NCBI GenBank assembly: GCA_024509875.1 | Contig: JAMPIV010010577.1 | Span: 124,001-188,000, forward strand | Length of the DNA: 64,000 nucleotides | Source: Oreohelix idahoensis | Lineage: Eukaryota; Mollusca; Gastropoda; Stylommatophora; Oreohelicidae | Direction of reading: 5' to 3' | In this document: one piece after another, positions 21,944 through 32,951 of the stretch | Layout: each line of letters begins with the position of its first letter | How positions within the stretch are numbered: the first letter of the stretch is position 1 | The notes under the pieces: model-generated | What the model saw: the letters and a program-made list of their open reading frames with translations, nothing else | What the model was told of the DNA's origin: nothing | Databases searched by the model: none | Made by a program: the position numbers and the translations under genes

Positions 21944-23403
21944 CGTTAACTTACCTCTTCCTGCGATTCCACTGAATTCAACGGAATCGTGGAGGGACGT
22001 TACAATCTTTTTCGAACTTGTCTTTTGAGGAGCAACGTCAAGTATCCTCTACGCTACAATCATATCAGGATGTCCTTACCGACATTCCTGGACACACAGA
22101 TGTCATAGAACATGACATCATACTTACTGATCGTAATCCGATCAGAGTAAGACCATACCCAATACCTATTCATTTTCAAGCACAAGTCGAGAAAGAATTG
22201 GATGAAATGATTCAACTGCAAATAATTGAACCATCCACTTCAGCTTATTCTTCGTCGATAGTTATTGTTCGAAAGAAAGACAATAACATACGTCTTTGTG
22301 TTGACTATCGCAAATTAAATCAAGTTACGAAGTTCGATGCTGAACCTATGCCATTATTAGATGATCTACTTATTAGACTTTCTAAAGCTAAATTCTTTAC
22401 TAAACTAGACTTGTCGAAAGGTTATTGGCAAGTCCCACTGACGGAACACGCCAAACCTCTCACTGCTTTTTCGACACCTAGGGGTCTGTTTCAATGGAAT
22501 TTTATGCCTTTCGGGCTTATGAACGCCCCAGCGACTTTCGTGCGCATGATGCGACGAATTCTATCAGATCGTGCAGATGTCATCGCATATTTAGACGACA
22601 TCTGTCTTTTCAGCGATACTTGGGAAGAACACTATTTGGGTCTAAAGGAATTGCTATCTACTCTACGTGAGCATAGTTTGACTGCAAAACCCTCTAAAGC
22701 TTTTGTTGGGTTTAGTGAAATTTCCTTCCTAGGTCATCGAGTTGGTCATGGTCTGTTGAAGACAGAGGACCAAAACATTTCGAAGATATTAAAAATCTCG
22801 GTTCCGAAGACAAAAAAGCAAGTGCGTAGTCTCTTGGGATTGATACAATTCTATGGAAGATTCATTGAGAATCTGTCCTCCATTATGGCACCACTTTCAT
22901 CGTTATTGAAAAAAGGTTCTCCTAATATGGTGCGTTGGTCCCAGGAATGCCAATCTTCATTGGATCAGGTTAAGAATTTGTTCTCATCTCATCCTATCTT
23001 AAGACTACCAACGATTGATAAGCCTTTTGTTCTTCGTAGTGATGCCTCTTCCACTGGGATTGGAGCGGCACTAATGCAGGAATATTCAGGAACTCTGCAT
23101 CCTGTAATGTATATTTCTAGGAAGCTAAATGCGGCAGAAAGGAATTACTCGGTTTTAGACCGTGAATTGTTGGCTATGGTTTGGTCCATTCTTAAGCTAC
23201 AAAGGTTCCTTCTGGGCGCGCATTTCTTTATGGAAACCGACCAAAAAGCTCTTACGGCTATGCAAAGTAAGGATTTGAAGAGCTCGAGATCTACTCGTTA
23301 TGCTATTGCTCTTCAGCCTTTCCATTTCACGGTGCGAGCTATCCGTGGTTCGGATAATGTGATGGCGGACATATTGTCCAGATGCCCACATGATTCCAGT
23401 TAA
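21921..23403 (+). pseudogene. Gypsy-1 reverse transcriptase and RNase H (one frameshift)
   Basis: The RT frame opens at ATG 21921, inside the end of the integrase frame. RT: KLDLSKGYWQVPL, FMPFGLMNAPATF and the active site YLDDICLF (about 22590). The connection is followed by RNase H: LRSDASSTGIGAAL (Asp), YSVLDRELLAMVW (Glu), METDQKAL (Asp). The frame ends at 23403 with DILSRCPHDSS. One break near 22008: five T where Gypsy-2 homology wants four. Otherwise intact over about 490 residues. Confidence 0.93.
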
Positions 23404-23862
23404 ATCTTGTGTCCTAGTTTTTCCTGATACACTTTCGGACTTAGGTCTGTCCTTAATATCCTAATATGTTGTAATACAAATGTATTTGGATGATGTTTAG
23501 ATAATTTAACAAATTTCATTTTGTCCATCCATCAGTGATATGTTGCTAATATAGCATTGTAATTCATGACATTTGTATATTGCTATAATTATAGTATTTA
23601 GTAATGTTTGATATATGATTGGTATTGCCAGCAACTTAGGTTTCTTTAATGGTACCCCCTTAGTTTGTTTGGCTTAAAGGAAATATTTTCTCCTATGTTT
23701 GGAGATGATTTGTATCCTCTTCAGACGCTTTATTTATGCGTCTATTGTACCTGATATTAGGTTCATTTTTTCATGAGCACATAAGAGATACTTGTGTAAT
23801 CTTGCTCATGGACATATTTTAAAAAAATTTCATTTTTTTTTTACAGGGGGGTTGTAGTAATA
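23404..23862 (+). promoter_or_regulatory. Gypsy-1 3' non-coding region and polypurine tract
   Basis: About 460 bp between RNase H and the 3' LTR. An imperfect stem-loop (catgagca ... tgctcatg) lies at about 23774-23813. The polypurine tract is the G-rich acaggggggttgtagtaata at 23843-23862, directly before the LTR. Gypsy-2 has the similar gggaggtgtggtaagac. Confidence 0.7.
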
Positions 23863-25016
23863 TGTTGCTGTCATTTTTGACGGAGTCATCTGTCAAGTTA
23901 TTTGCTTATGTTTTTATCATAAGAATAATTGTGTCTTTACCTGCGATGTCAGGTTGATTAGGGGTTGTCTTCCCTTGTTTATTCATTCATTGTGTTTGAC
24001 CTTTAGGGTCAAAGGTAGACAGTTCTGGCGTATGCCCATGGGCAGGTTTTTTTAAGCGGGAGTTGAGTTAGACTTCCGGCAAGCCGTGAAGTGTCCTGGT
24101 TTCTGAAGGGACGAGAGTCCATTGTGTTTTTCGGGAAGAATCTTCGAAGTGACTGCGATGGCAGTTTTCCCTAGTGAATCTCTGTGCGTTGGAATGACAG
24201 CAGAGTTCCTTATTATGTTCTGTGGATTCGGTTACAGGTAATACCGACTTTTTCCATTACTATGCTTTCGGTGGCAGAACATGTTAGAAGATTGCCTAGT
24301 CTGTGAACTGCAGCTCACCGATCATCCATTTCAGAACTTATATGTTGTGCTCAAGGTAGCCATCCAAGACTATTAGTCTTCATACCATCCAGAAATCCAG
24401 TGACGAAGATATATTGTGGGAGCCGCAGATTGGCGGCATATTTATGTCTACAATAAGCATTACTGCAGGGTTGATGGTAACCTGCTTATCAGAAGTACAC
24501 AGCCGACGTCAGAACGAGGCCTGTGTTTTTCGGCTATTATACTACAGCCTGATAATGTGCAATTGGCGGGGAATGCCAAGTTGCACCTATGTGTCAAAGT
24601 GATTAAGGTATCTGACGCGTTTAGTCAGTGATACCAGGGCGACGCCACGAACTGTCATTATTGAAGAACATTGTATTGACCATGCACGAATATTCAAATG
24701 TTTACCAGCTTGTTGAATGCCTAATGTATACCTATCGATTTCCGGTCAGCATGACCTTGTTACACTGACTGTTCCTGTTGATACCATGTGTGTTCTCGTC
24801 AATAAATGTTTTGAAACGTGCCTGCAGTGTCCAAGCATCCTTGACTACTGCATGTGAGTGTATGGGTTGCAGGGTCTACATATATACGAGCCTAAACACA
24901 TTCGCGCCTTCATTCGCACCCACACTCAGTTCATCATACGCTCGCACTACACACCTAACAACATGTATACTGTCTTGGGCCAGTGATCACCTCAACAAGA
25001 GAAAAAGACAGTTACA
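23863..25016 (+). repeat. Gypsy-1 3' LTR
   Basis: 1154 bp, TG...CA, nearly identical to 15643-16793. Followed by the target duplication gccgc and then the remainder of the interrupted SINE. Confidence 0.96.
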
Positions 25017-25166
25017 GCCGCCTTAACCTTCCCAGAGGTGCTCTGGTACCCAGTTGGGGCTGGGTCGACCCAGGACCGTTTGCGGCCTAAAAGAATCCCA
25101 TCTCATCTGGGGATCGAACCACAGACTACTGAGCTAGGAAGCCAGTGCACTAACCACTATGCTACT
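25017..25166 (-). repeat. tRNA-derived SINE, 5' (tRNA) part
   Basis: On the minus strand it carries an A-box-like tagtggttagtgcactgg and a B box ggttcgatcccc, matching the head of the SINE at 30950-31225. Its end is followed by the duplication aagcagcaataa at 25167-25178. Confidence 0.88.
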
Positions 25167-25178
25167 AAGCAGCAATAA

Positions 25179-26438
25179 GGGTAAAATTAATTCACCAGTC
25201 TTTGATTGAAGTGATCTACACCACCCACATTGTGATTATAACCATCTGCTATGACAGATTTTTCCACTGTCTTAAATCCCCCCTCATGTTGTCGGGATCT
25301 GATACGTTTGCCAACTACATTTTTGTGTGGACTGTGCTGAGCACATTCACGCATTTTTTATCATGCCATATATAGGCAACCATGTTTCCTGACCTAGCAA
25401 AAACAGGTGAACGGCCACGCTTCATATGTTTTTCCCCCTCATAATTACAGGAAACCCTCTTCTGCTTTCTGTAACAGTTTCACAGGCACCTGGGTGAAAA
25501 TTCAGGCAGCCATTCACTCACATAGGGGTCATCAAAGTCACACAAGTCCCGCTGAAAATCATCAGCTGTTTCTCTGCCATGCCCCCTCCTAGTAGCAAGT
25601 CTTTTTTCTACGCCTCTGACTAACACCATGACCCTAAAAATCACCATCACCACCTCTAGCACCTTCATGAATACTAGAACTAAAGCTGTTCCTGTCTTGT
25701 TTCACTAGTTTCAGACTGCCCTGCATCAAAACTAAACCCACTTTCAAAGGCCAGAATCCAAATCATGGCAACATTCAACAATTTAATTCATTAAAAATAA
25801 AAATTCCACTCTTATCTGAATCAAAATACTTTAAAAAATTTTCAAACTGCCATCAACCATTGCTCAAAAAAAGGAGAGTAACTGCCTTTGGCTTATGTCT
25901 AATCAAATGGCTGCTGTGATCACTTTTTGTGCTAATGCTTTATGGACACCGAATGGCAACAATGGTACTTATTGAAAAATAGAGCCTGTCACCAAAAGGC
26001 TACCATGGCACTCAAAGTATTAAGTCGTCATGCTTAATGGCTTAGTCAGTTATAGTTCTCCACATCTGCCAAATCCTGTTGCTATTTATCAGTTCTGTTT
26101 TTTGGTTTTTATTTATTAAAAATTTTTTTTTTTGCATTCAGTGATTTTATAATGTACATTATCTTCTTTTCCCATGGATACTTACTGTTGACTGAGCTTA
26201 AAACCTAAGTGATTTCTTTGTCTTGCCACATGATGAGCTTAAAACCTAAGTGATTTATTTGTCTTGCCACATGATGTATCTGGCAATCTTCCAGTTTGAG
26301 AGACTGTGTGGTCCACATGGTTATCTCTCATTTATTAAATGTAAGCTTGTAGTCTCCCTCATATTCTCACATTTAGGGAGCAGAGATGAGACCAGTGCCA
26401 TCTACCAAGCAATGTCTTCCTCCTTGGGTAACTAAAAA
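25179..26438. other. Unassigned sequence with a short tandem duplication
   Basis: No supported gene. At about 26196-26277 a 42-bp segment (gcttaaaacctaagtgattt...) is present twice in tandem. Confidence 0.4.
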
Positions 26439-26940
26439 GGTCAGAGTGGCTAAGAGGTATGGCGTCTGCCTCAATTTATAAAGGTACAGGGTTCGATTCC
26501 CAGTAGAGGGAATATAAGTTATGGAAATTTTTGCCCTCACAAACCAGTGCCGTGCTAATAATGTTTTAAGTATGCCGCCAGTGGTCTAATTGGGTAGTGA
26601 GGTTGGGTGCCAGGATGCCTAGCCTTCTCGATAAGGGTGAAAAAATAGGAGGTCCCGTGTTTAAGTTGCATACATTAAAAATACCTTAGTAGTTGGAAAT
26701 CGTAAAGTAGGTATGGCCACCTGCCTGACAAAATTTAAAAATACCTTGGTTCGATTCCCAGTAAGGGAATATATTTATGGAATTTGTTGATTCCATATAC
26801 ACACATTGGGATTCTCGCCGGTGCTACGGAGTTCATGCACTGTGCTGAGATCCTCCTTTTGTGATCTAAGGGAGGAGATCGGAGCACTGATAGAGTTGTC
26901 CTTGTGCAATGAAGATAGTCCTTAAAACCAACCCAAACTA
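26439..26940 (+). repeat. Two tandem tRNA-derived SINE copies
   Basis: Copy one starts about 26439 with A box tggctaagaggtatgg and B box ggttcgattcccagt at about 26489. A second, shorter head with the same B box lies at about 26704-26770. Both are followed by gggaatat..ttatgga. A weaker tRNA-like stretch lies between them (26580-26680). These are RNA polymerase III promoter-type elements; transcription is not shown. Confidence 0.7.
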
Positions 26941-27072
26941 CAGAAGTTTGTTCATGGGGCAGTAACTCATCTTGTAAAACATTGCTTCATAAACCACCAC
27001 TGCAAGCATGCATAGTACTTTAGTGCAGACTTTATTTGACAAGTTTGTGAGATCAGTAGTAGGCTATTCCTG

Positions 27073-27215
27073 GGGCTCCTTAAATCAGTGGTATTCTTGG
27101 GCTCCTTAAATCAGTAGTATTCTTGGGCTCCTTAAATCAGTGGTATTCTTGGGCTCCTTAAATCAGTAGTATTCTTGGGCTCCTTAAATCAGTGGTATTC
27201 TTGGGCTCTTTAAAG
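27073..27215. repeat. Minisatellite, 26-bp unit, about 5.5 copies
   Basis: gggctccttaaatcagt repeats every 26 bases, alternating agtagtatt and agtggtatt variants. Confidence 0.92.
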
Positions 27216-27525
27216 AAGGGCAAAAAAAAAGAAAGGACAAGAAGACATGGAAGACTACCAATTTTGTTTCCCGTGTGTGTGTTATTTTGCTCAGCCAGCA
27301 GTAAGTCTGCAGCCTTCACAATGCAGATTATTTTTAATGTCGTGAGCTGTTGCAGGTGTTGTTGACCATTAATTACCGATCCAGGGAGAATGCAGTGTTT
27401 GCCTCTATATTCTTCTGGATTGTTTTCTGTTCAAAATCTTTTCTGTTGTGTGTTGTGCCACACTGCTGGATAATAACATGATTCATCTCAAAAGGTGTCC
27501 AGATCAACTTACTATCTTTACCTCT

Positions 27526-27833
27526 GTATACCTCCTCCACTGTGGCAGTTCCAGCAATGGTTCTCTGTATACCTCCTCCACTGTGGCAGTTCCAGCAATG
27601 GTTCTTTATATACCTCCTCCACTGTGGCAGTTCCAGCAATGGTTCTCTGTATACCTCCTCCACTGTGGCAGTTCCAGCAATGGTTCTTTATATACCTCCT
27701 CCACTGGTGCAGTTCCAGCAATGGTTCTCTATATACCTCCTCCACTGTGGCAGTTCCAGCAATGGTTCTCTGTATACCTCCTCCACTGTGGCAGTTCCAG
27801 CAATGGTTCTCTATATACCTCCTCCAACAATGG
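27526..27833. repeat. Minisatellite, 41-bp unit, about 7.5 copies
   Basis: tgtggcagttccagcaatgg recurs every 41 bases. Because 41 is not a multiple of three, all frames stay open and produce repetitive ORFs on both strands that are not genes. Confidence 0.93.
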
Positions 27834-29774
27834 TTCTGATCACTTTACTGCTTAGCAGCGATAATCAGACATCTTATTTTATTTATTGTGACTTGCTAAT
27901 ATGCAAGTTTGATATACTGTGAAATGTTGGTATAAATATCATATTAAACAGTTGTTTATTTGTAGTCAGTTGAATCACTGGATTCTCTGAAAACAGCAGG
28001 ACGATAAGTCACATTACTAGCTTGTTGAATTCTCATTCCTCTCTCTGCCTGATACTCCATCTAGACATACTTCCAACATATTAGAATTCTCCCATCTTAA
28101 CAGTAGATAACTTCTGATAATCAACAGTAACTTATTTGTTATGAGAGACAAGCAGGGTTTACAGTGAATAAATTCAAGGCATAAGACCAATGGGCATCCT
28201 AGAAAAAATTATCAAATTGAACCTGAAATAGTTATGTCACTGCAGTGAGAAGGGAAACACAATTGGAATTGATTTAATTTGTGGCAAAGTATAGAAAGCT
28301 GAAGAAGAAAAAGATGCTTGTTATTCTGTACTGTAACATTCCCGTTTGTATTCAAGAGGTATACAAATTCTCGTTTATGTTCAAGAGGTATAGAACTGTC
28401 GAAAATAACCATTGTTCTTCCTAACAGAGAAACTGGTTTAGAAAAAGTTACGCCTGACTAAACGACAACCCAAGGGAACTGACCATGTAACAACTATGTA
28501 ACAAGAAGAACATAAAGCACAGATATCTTCAAACAAACTACAAGAACAGTAGCTTCTAGCTTGTTTTATTTGGCAGTAAGCCCAGGCACTTGTATATGTA
28601 TATGAGATAGATATATATAATTGTAGGCTATAACAGAGCATTCCACTTACACTCTGGTCAAACAGGAAGGTCTTACAGTAGGGAATAATGTGGCAGTCAG
28701 CGAACTCATGGTTTCTTATAACAGTTCATGAGATTTTTAAAAAGTGTGTGTGTGTAAGAGGGGAGAAGAGATGTGTGAGGAAGGGGGTGGGGAGGGGGGG
28801 GGAGAAGAAAGAAGAGATGTGTAAGATGCAAGAGACTATATAAACATTGAAAGCAAGAACTGTGAACCTCACACATAAAATGACAAATAAAAAACTATAT
28901 TATTTGTGCATAATAAACAAATCTGTTTTTTAGGGAAATGGAAATATTGCTCTATTTCTAGGAGAGAGGGAAGGCAGAATTAAAACACACTTCTGGTCTA
29001 CGGGGAGAAATAAAATAAGCACAAAATGCAATCTGATCTTTGTTCTGTGCCAGAAAGTACAGAATGGAAATAGGACACAGCTATGTACAAGACCATGTGC
29101 AGAACTAGAACAGAGCTCTGTTCTGTGAATGAGTGTGTAGAAAAAGGGATATGCTGTGTTCTTTAAAAGAATATGTGTAGAATAGAAACTAGGTTTTGCA
29201 CTAAACAGAAAATCTACAGAATGGTAACGTGTCACAGTTATCTAAAAGAATATGCGTAAAAAGGAAATGTGTCTCAGTTATCTAAAAAAATATGTGTAGA
29301 ATAGAAACTGGGTTCTGTACTAAACAGAAAATCTACAGAATGGAAACGTGTCTCAGTTCTCTATAAGGGAGCATTTGACTGATGTAGAGACTGTACAATT
29401 GGTCAGTGAAAGGCACATGGACATATATTAATGCTCAAGAAGTCCTTAAAGCATCCCCACAAAAGTTCACCTATAACATACAGAATTAGTGTAGTATCAT
29501 GTCTAAAGAATAATCACAGAATATAACATATTAGGTCTTATTGAAACATTTAAAATTAAATTTGATAATGGCTGCAATCTCTTCAAATGCTGATTTCAAA
29601 TCTTTGCTCATTATGAAACAAACAGTTTTCTATGCAGAACTTTCCCAGCAGGCACATTAAGTTTCTCTGCTTGCACCTGACATTGTAATCTGATGTTACC
29701 CGTCAGATATTGACAAACAAAATTGACTTAGTTAGGTCATATATTTCTGCGTCATACTGTAGCTTGTTAACTCA
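27834..29774. other. Low-information sequence with a 120-bp imperfect duplication
   Basis: No gene supported. 28738-28830 is GT- then G/A-rich. At about 29170-29360 a 120-bp unit (aatatgtgtagaatagaaact) is repeated imperfectly. This lies downstream of the minus-strand host gene. Confidence 0.4.
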
Positions 29775-29780
29775 TTTATT
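29775..29780 (-). terminator. Candidate polyadenylation signal AATAAA of the LRP2-like gene
   Basis: AATAAA on the minus strand, about 450 bp downstream of the stop codon at 30234. The first canonical hexamer I find after the stop; actual use is untested. Confidence 0.35.
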
Positions 29781-30233
29781 CTCATGAAATATAGTTAGTA
29801 GAGTTTGTGAATCCCCTGTTATGTAGCAACAAGAATTGATGTCTAGTTCTTGGGCATCTCTGATAAGATGAAATAAGAATATGACCACAGCTTCTACCGA
29901 GCATGATGTAAGAAGCAACAAAGATGAGGTTGTGCATGTGGCATGCATGCAACCAAACCATCTGAAACAAACTGCTACATAGACAGCCACTGCAACATCA
30001 CATTAAGTGCTGTGGTGCCGGCTTCCTGTATGGAGACTAGTGCAGACTAGGTCACATGTTCCATACAGAGTGTAAAAAGGAAAGAAGGAAGTCAGTGATT
30101 CTTAACAGTCTCCTCAAAATTGTCATCTCCATAACTACAAACAATTGATGCAGACTAAGTACACACTTCTATCATCACTCTTTCAGATTTGTAATTGTAC
30201 AATGACGCATCATTCTTTCATGTAGTATTCTGC

Positions 30234-30641
30234 TCATTCATCATGGCAGAAGTTTACAAGAACATTGGTGAAAATAAAAAGGCAACAGAGTGTTCGAAAT
30301 AACATGCTCAGAAGAACAAGGTGACAGAAACTGGCAATAACATGAAAATCAAATTTTCCATATTTAACAAGTCCAGCAATATCTCTTTCATCTTCGTCCA
30401 GGTTGGGGTCCACTTCTCGTGGGGTAAGTCTCTCTTTTGTGGATGCAGAAGCTACTGCCTGTGGAGGAGGAATATTTCTAGATGATCCCAAAATGGAGGG
30501 TCCAGTCGGAGTAAAAACATCTCCACCATCGCGGTCAGAGCTTGACTCATAACGGGGTCCATGGGTAGGATGAATAACGGGGTCACCATGTAAACTATCA
30601 TAAACTGGGTTGCTGAAATTTGTAGACTGATCACGTGGTTT
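30234..30641 (-). CDS. LRP2: LRP2/megalin-like receptor, last coding exon (cytoplasmic tail)
   Basis: Begins after the splice acceptor cttatcttccacag (phase 0), continuing the frame of 33751-33883. It encodes an endocytic sorting motif in NFSNPVYDS, then a Pro/Ser-rich stretch and RLTPREVDPNLDEDERDIA followed by GLVK. As I recall, vertebrate megalin tails also pair an NPxY motif with a terminal LTP...DTANLVK-type segment. NPxY motifs recruit clathrin adaptors such as Dab2 or ARH. Odd point: after LVK the open frame runs on for about 40 mostly hydrophobic residues to TGA at 30234. This may be intron read-through, with the true end or a further exon elsewhere. No ATG is expected here. Confidence 0.68.
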   Translation of the reverse strand, partial: KPRDQSTNFSNPVYDSLHGDPVIHPTHGPRYESSSDRDGGDVFTPTGPSILGSSRNIPPPQAVASASTKERLTPREVDPNLDEDERDIAGLVKYGKFDFHVIASFCHLVLLSMLFRTLCCLFIFTNVLVNFCHDE

Positions 30642-30949
30642 CTGTGGAAGATAAGCACAAGTAAATGATAAGAGATCAAGCCATTTGGATGCGGAACCAT
30701 CTCTGTTTCATCCAACATTAAAACTCACTCTCAAACAGAATAGATCTACACTTGACAAAACAAATCTAGAATCCTGGAGGTGATGAAAACATTTAAGATT
30801 ACTAGGTAAATATCAGCTTTGTCAAATAAAACTTGTTTCTAGAAAAGAGAGAATATCTGCAGTGGGTTGGTTTGATTTTAGTTTCCTGGATTAACTGATC
30901 AGCTGGTATCAAAAAAGCATCAAGACTAAGAAGTCTATTAATTAGGAAA

Positions 30950-31225
30950 AAGGTAAAGGATCACGTTACACGCCTATTGAGGCATATTGGGAATATGGTG
31001 TTAGGTCCATATTTTCTTGACCATCGGTACACTATGGGTGATGTGGTCAGCATCCCGCCGGCTGCCTTAACCTTCCCACAGTTGCTCTGGTACCCAATTC
31101 ATGAGGTTGGGTTGATCTCCGAGCCGTTTGCGGTCTAAAAATTCCCACCTCAACTGGGGATTGAACCATAGACCACCGAGCTAGGAAGCCAGTGCACTAA
31201 CCACTGCGCTACCGCGGCTCTCATT
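30950..31225 (-). repeat. Intact tRNA-derived SINE
   Basis: Flanked by ttaattaggaaa at 30938-30949 and 31226-31237 (12-bp duplication). On the minus strand: A box gtagcgcagtggttagtgc and B box ggttcaatcccc. The 3' end carries ctttacctttttc. The reference copy for the SINE split by Gypsy-1. It sits in the last intron-side region of the host gene. Confidence 0.93.
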
Positions 31226-31442
31226 TTAATTAGGAAATGGCAAACAATAAAGTCAAATTCGTGGTGTCCAGTCAAAGAATCCCTTCTGTCAATGATGAAT
31301 GTATGAAAAGTTTCAGTATGGGGCGTAGTATGGTTTCTAGGGGCAGCCAAGGAAAAAATAAGGACTATTGCTCCTCAGGCATGTTGTGTGTGGGGTTACT
31401 CATGTAAAGTTGTGTGTGGGGTTACTCATGTAAAGTTGTGTG

Positions 31443-31580
31443 GTGCTGGCAATCTCATCAAGTAACAAAATGCTACAGAAACCACCACTGACCTAGCACG
31501 AGAAATGCTTTGGTGCAAGCTTCCTGTAGGGGAGCTAACTGCAGTGGTGATCTTGTGCTCCATAAGGAGTGTAAAAAGAG
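31443..31580 (+). repeat. Dispersed repeat, ~130 bp
   Basis: ctggcaatctcatcaagtaa ... ccaccactg ... gctttggtgcaagcttcctg ... ctccataaggagtgtaaaaag. Related copies lie at 29985-30090, 40263-40410 and, more weakly, 26945-27045 and 3655-3710. No inverted repeats or tRNA boxes found; type unknown. Just upstream (31378-31440) a 29-bp unit gttgtgtgtggggttactc is duplicated. Confidence 0.55.
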
Positions 31581-31689
31581 ACACATAAGAGAGCTACAGA
31601 GCACGGTCAAGGTCAATGATACACAATGATAGTTCTCTGTCATGTTGATCTTATGTCATTCTATAAAATGAAGAGTATTTTATGCAACA

Positions 31690-32140
31690 ATTCTTTGTTA
31701 ATGGAAGTAAGAAAGAGAGTTCTTCACTGTTATATAGAACCAATCCTGACATATGGAAGTGAGTCATGGATAATTAGTTAACAAGTGGGAAAGGCACAGA
31801 AATGTGGTTTTACAGAAGAATGTTCAAAATGCCAAGAACAGCCAAAAAGAGTAATGAAAGAGGCCAATGAGCAAAAGGAATTTATTTCACAAGTTAGAAA
31901 GAAGCAATCCACTTTTATTGGGCATGTTATGAGAAGAGGAAAGCAGGAATATATTGTAACAACAGGTAAGATTGAAGGAAAAAGAGACAGGTGAGGACAA
32001 AGAGAGCAAATACTGGACAGTTGGACATTGTGGCATGGAAAGAAGTCAACAACAGAATTGATAAATTGTACTGGAGACAGGAAGTTGTGGAGAGACATGA
32101 TCTCCTATACCACTAGGCATGGTACTTGAAGAAGAAGAAG
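31690..32140 (+). pseudogene. RTE-like LINE C-terminal fragment
   Basis: Fragments in several frames recall the C-terminal end of RTE-type polymerases: EPILTYGSESWII (about 31740), MWFYRRMFKMPRTA (about 31802) and STFIGHVMRRGKQE (about 31910), ending with a gaagaagaag tail near 32130. Stops and frame changes throughout; a short dead copy in the intron of the host gene. Confidence 0.7.
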
Positions 32141-32608
32141 TCATGTTGGCCCTGACATTACTGACCATCTTTATATATGCATAAGCAAACATATATTGGA
32201 AGTTATAGACAGAACAGCCAACATGTTTAAAAGTAAGCTGTTTACTGTTAGCGAGGTGGTCGGGTAGTTATACAAAGATAAAAGACATGAAATCGTAGTT
32301 GACTACCAACCATCTATATTTATTTATCTCATGATTTTATACAGTCTTAATAGCAGTATCCTAACTTTGTTATCACTAAGGAAATTTTTTAGGAATGCCC
32401 ATAGGCCTATCAGAAGAAAATCAAGCTTACGCTCAACTTTAAGTCAAAAGTAGTTTACAAACAAAATAAAAGCAACAAAAAAAAAGGCAGGAGAAGCCCT
32501 ACTAGTAGTGACACAGTATGGATTCATCACAGGAGGTTATTATGAACAGTGAAACCTACATTAAAAATGGAAGGAAGTGTGAAGCTGCAGGAAAAGAGGT
32601 GATTATTT

Positions 32609-32816
32609 ACACCCACACTAATAAACAGGGATTCTTTCATTGTGCCATCCAGTGGTGGTGAAAAGCAGCAAACAAGGATGAGATGCCAGGAAATCAGAGA
32701 AACTGGATGGATACACCCACACTAATAAACTGGGATTCTTTTGCTGTGCCATCCAGGGATGGTGAAAACCACCAAACAAAGATGAGATGCCAGGAAATCA
32801 CAGCTGGTAATAAATA
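32609..32816. repeat. Tandem duplication, ~104-bp unit, two copies
   Basis: acacccacactaataaac starts at 32609 and 32713; both units end gatgagatgccaggaaatca. The ORF across it is not called. Confidence 0.8.
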
Positions 32817-32951
32817 TGAAACCCACACAAGCAGTAAAACGCTGAAAGCAAGAAATATTACAACAGGCAATATGAAACCAACGAACGCACTGAAATGCCT
32901 GATGCAACAAATATCACACCTGATAATATATAAATATTAGTATATCTCATA

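Larger units (their letters stand above)
15643..25016 (+). mobile_element. Gypsy-1: Ty3/Gypsy LTR retrotransposon, Gmr1-like domain order
   Basis: A complete 9374-bp element with 5-bp target duplication gccgc (15638-15642 and 25017-25021). LTRs of 1151 and 1154 bp differ at about four substitutions and three indel bases (about 99.4% identity), so the insertion is young. Internal order: primer site, gag, protease, integrase, reverse transcriptase, RNase H, polypurine tract. Integrase upstream of RT is the arrangement described for the Gmr1 group of Ty3/Gypsy elements. The related Gypsy-2 (44142-53662) lies in opposite orientation. Confidence 0.96.

Noticed and set aside
27448..27922. Several 75-135-residue ORFs on both strands
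   Set aside because: They are translations of a 41-bp minisatellite whose period keeps every frame open.
30452..30718. 88-residue minus ORF overlapping the receptor tail exon
   Set aside because: Out-of-frame shadow; the spliced phase-0 frame through NPVY is the one supported by the acceptor and neighbouring exons.
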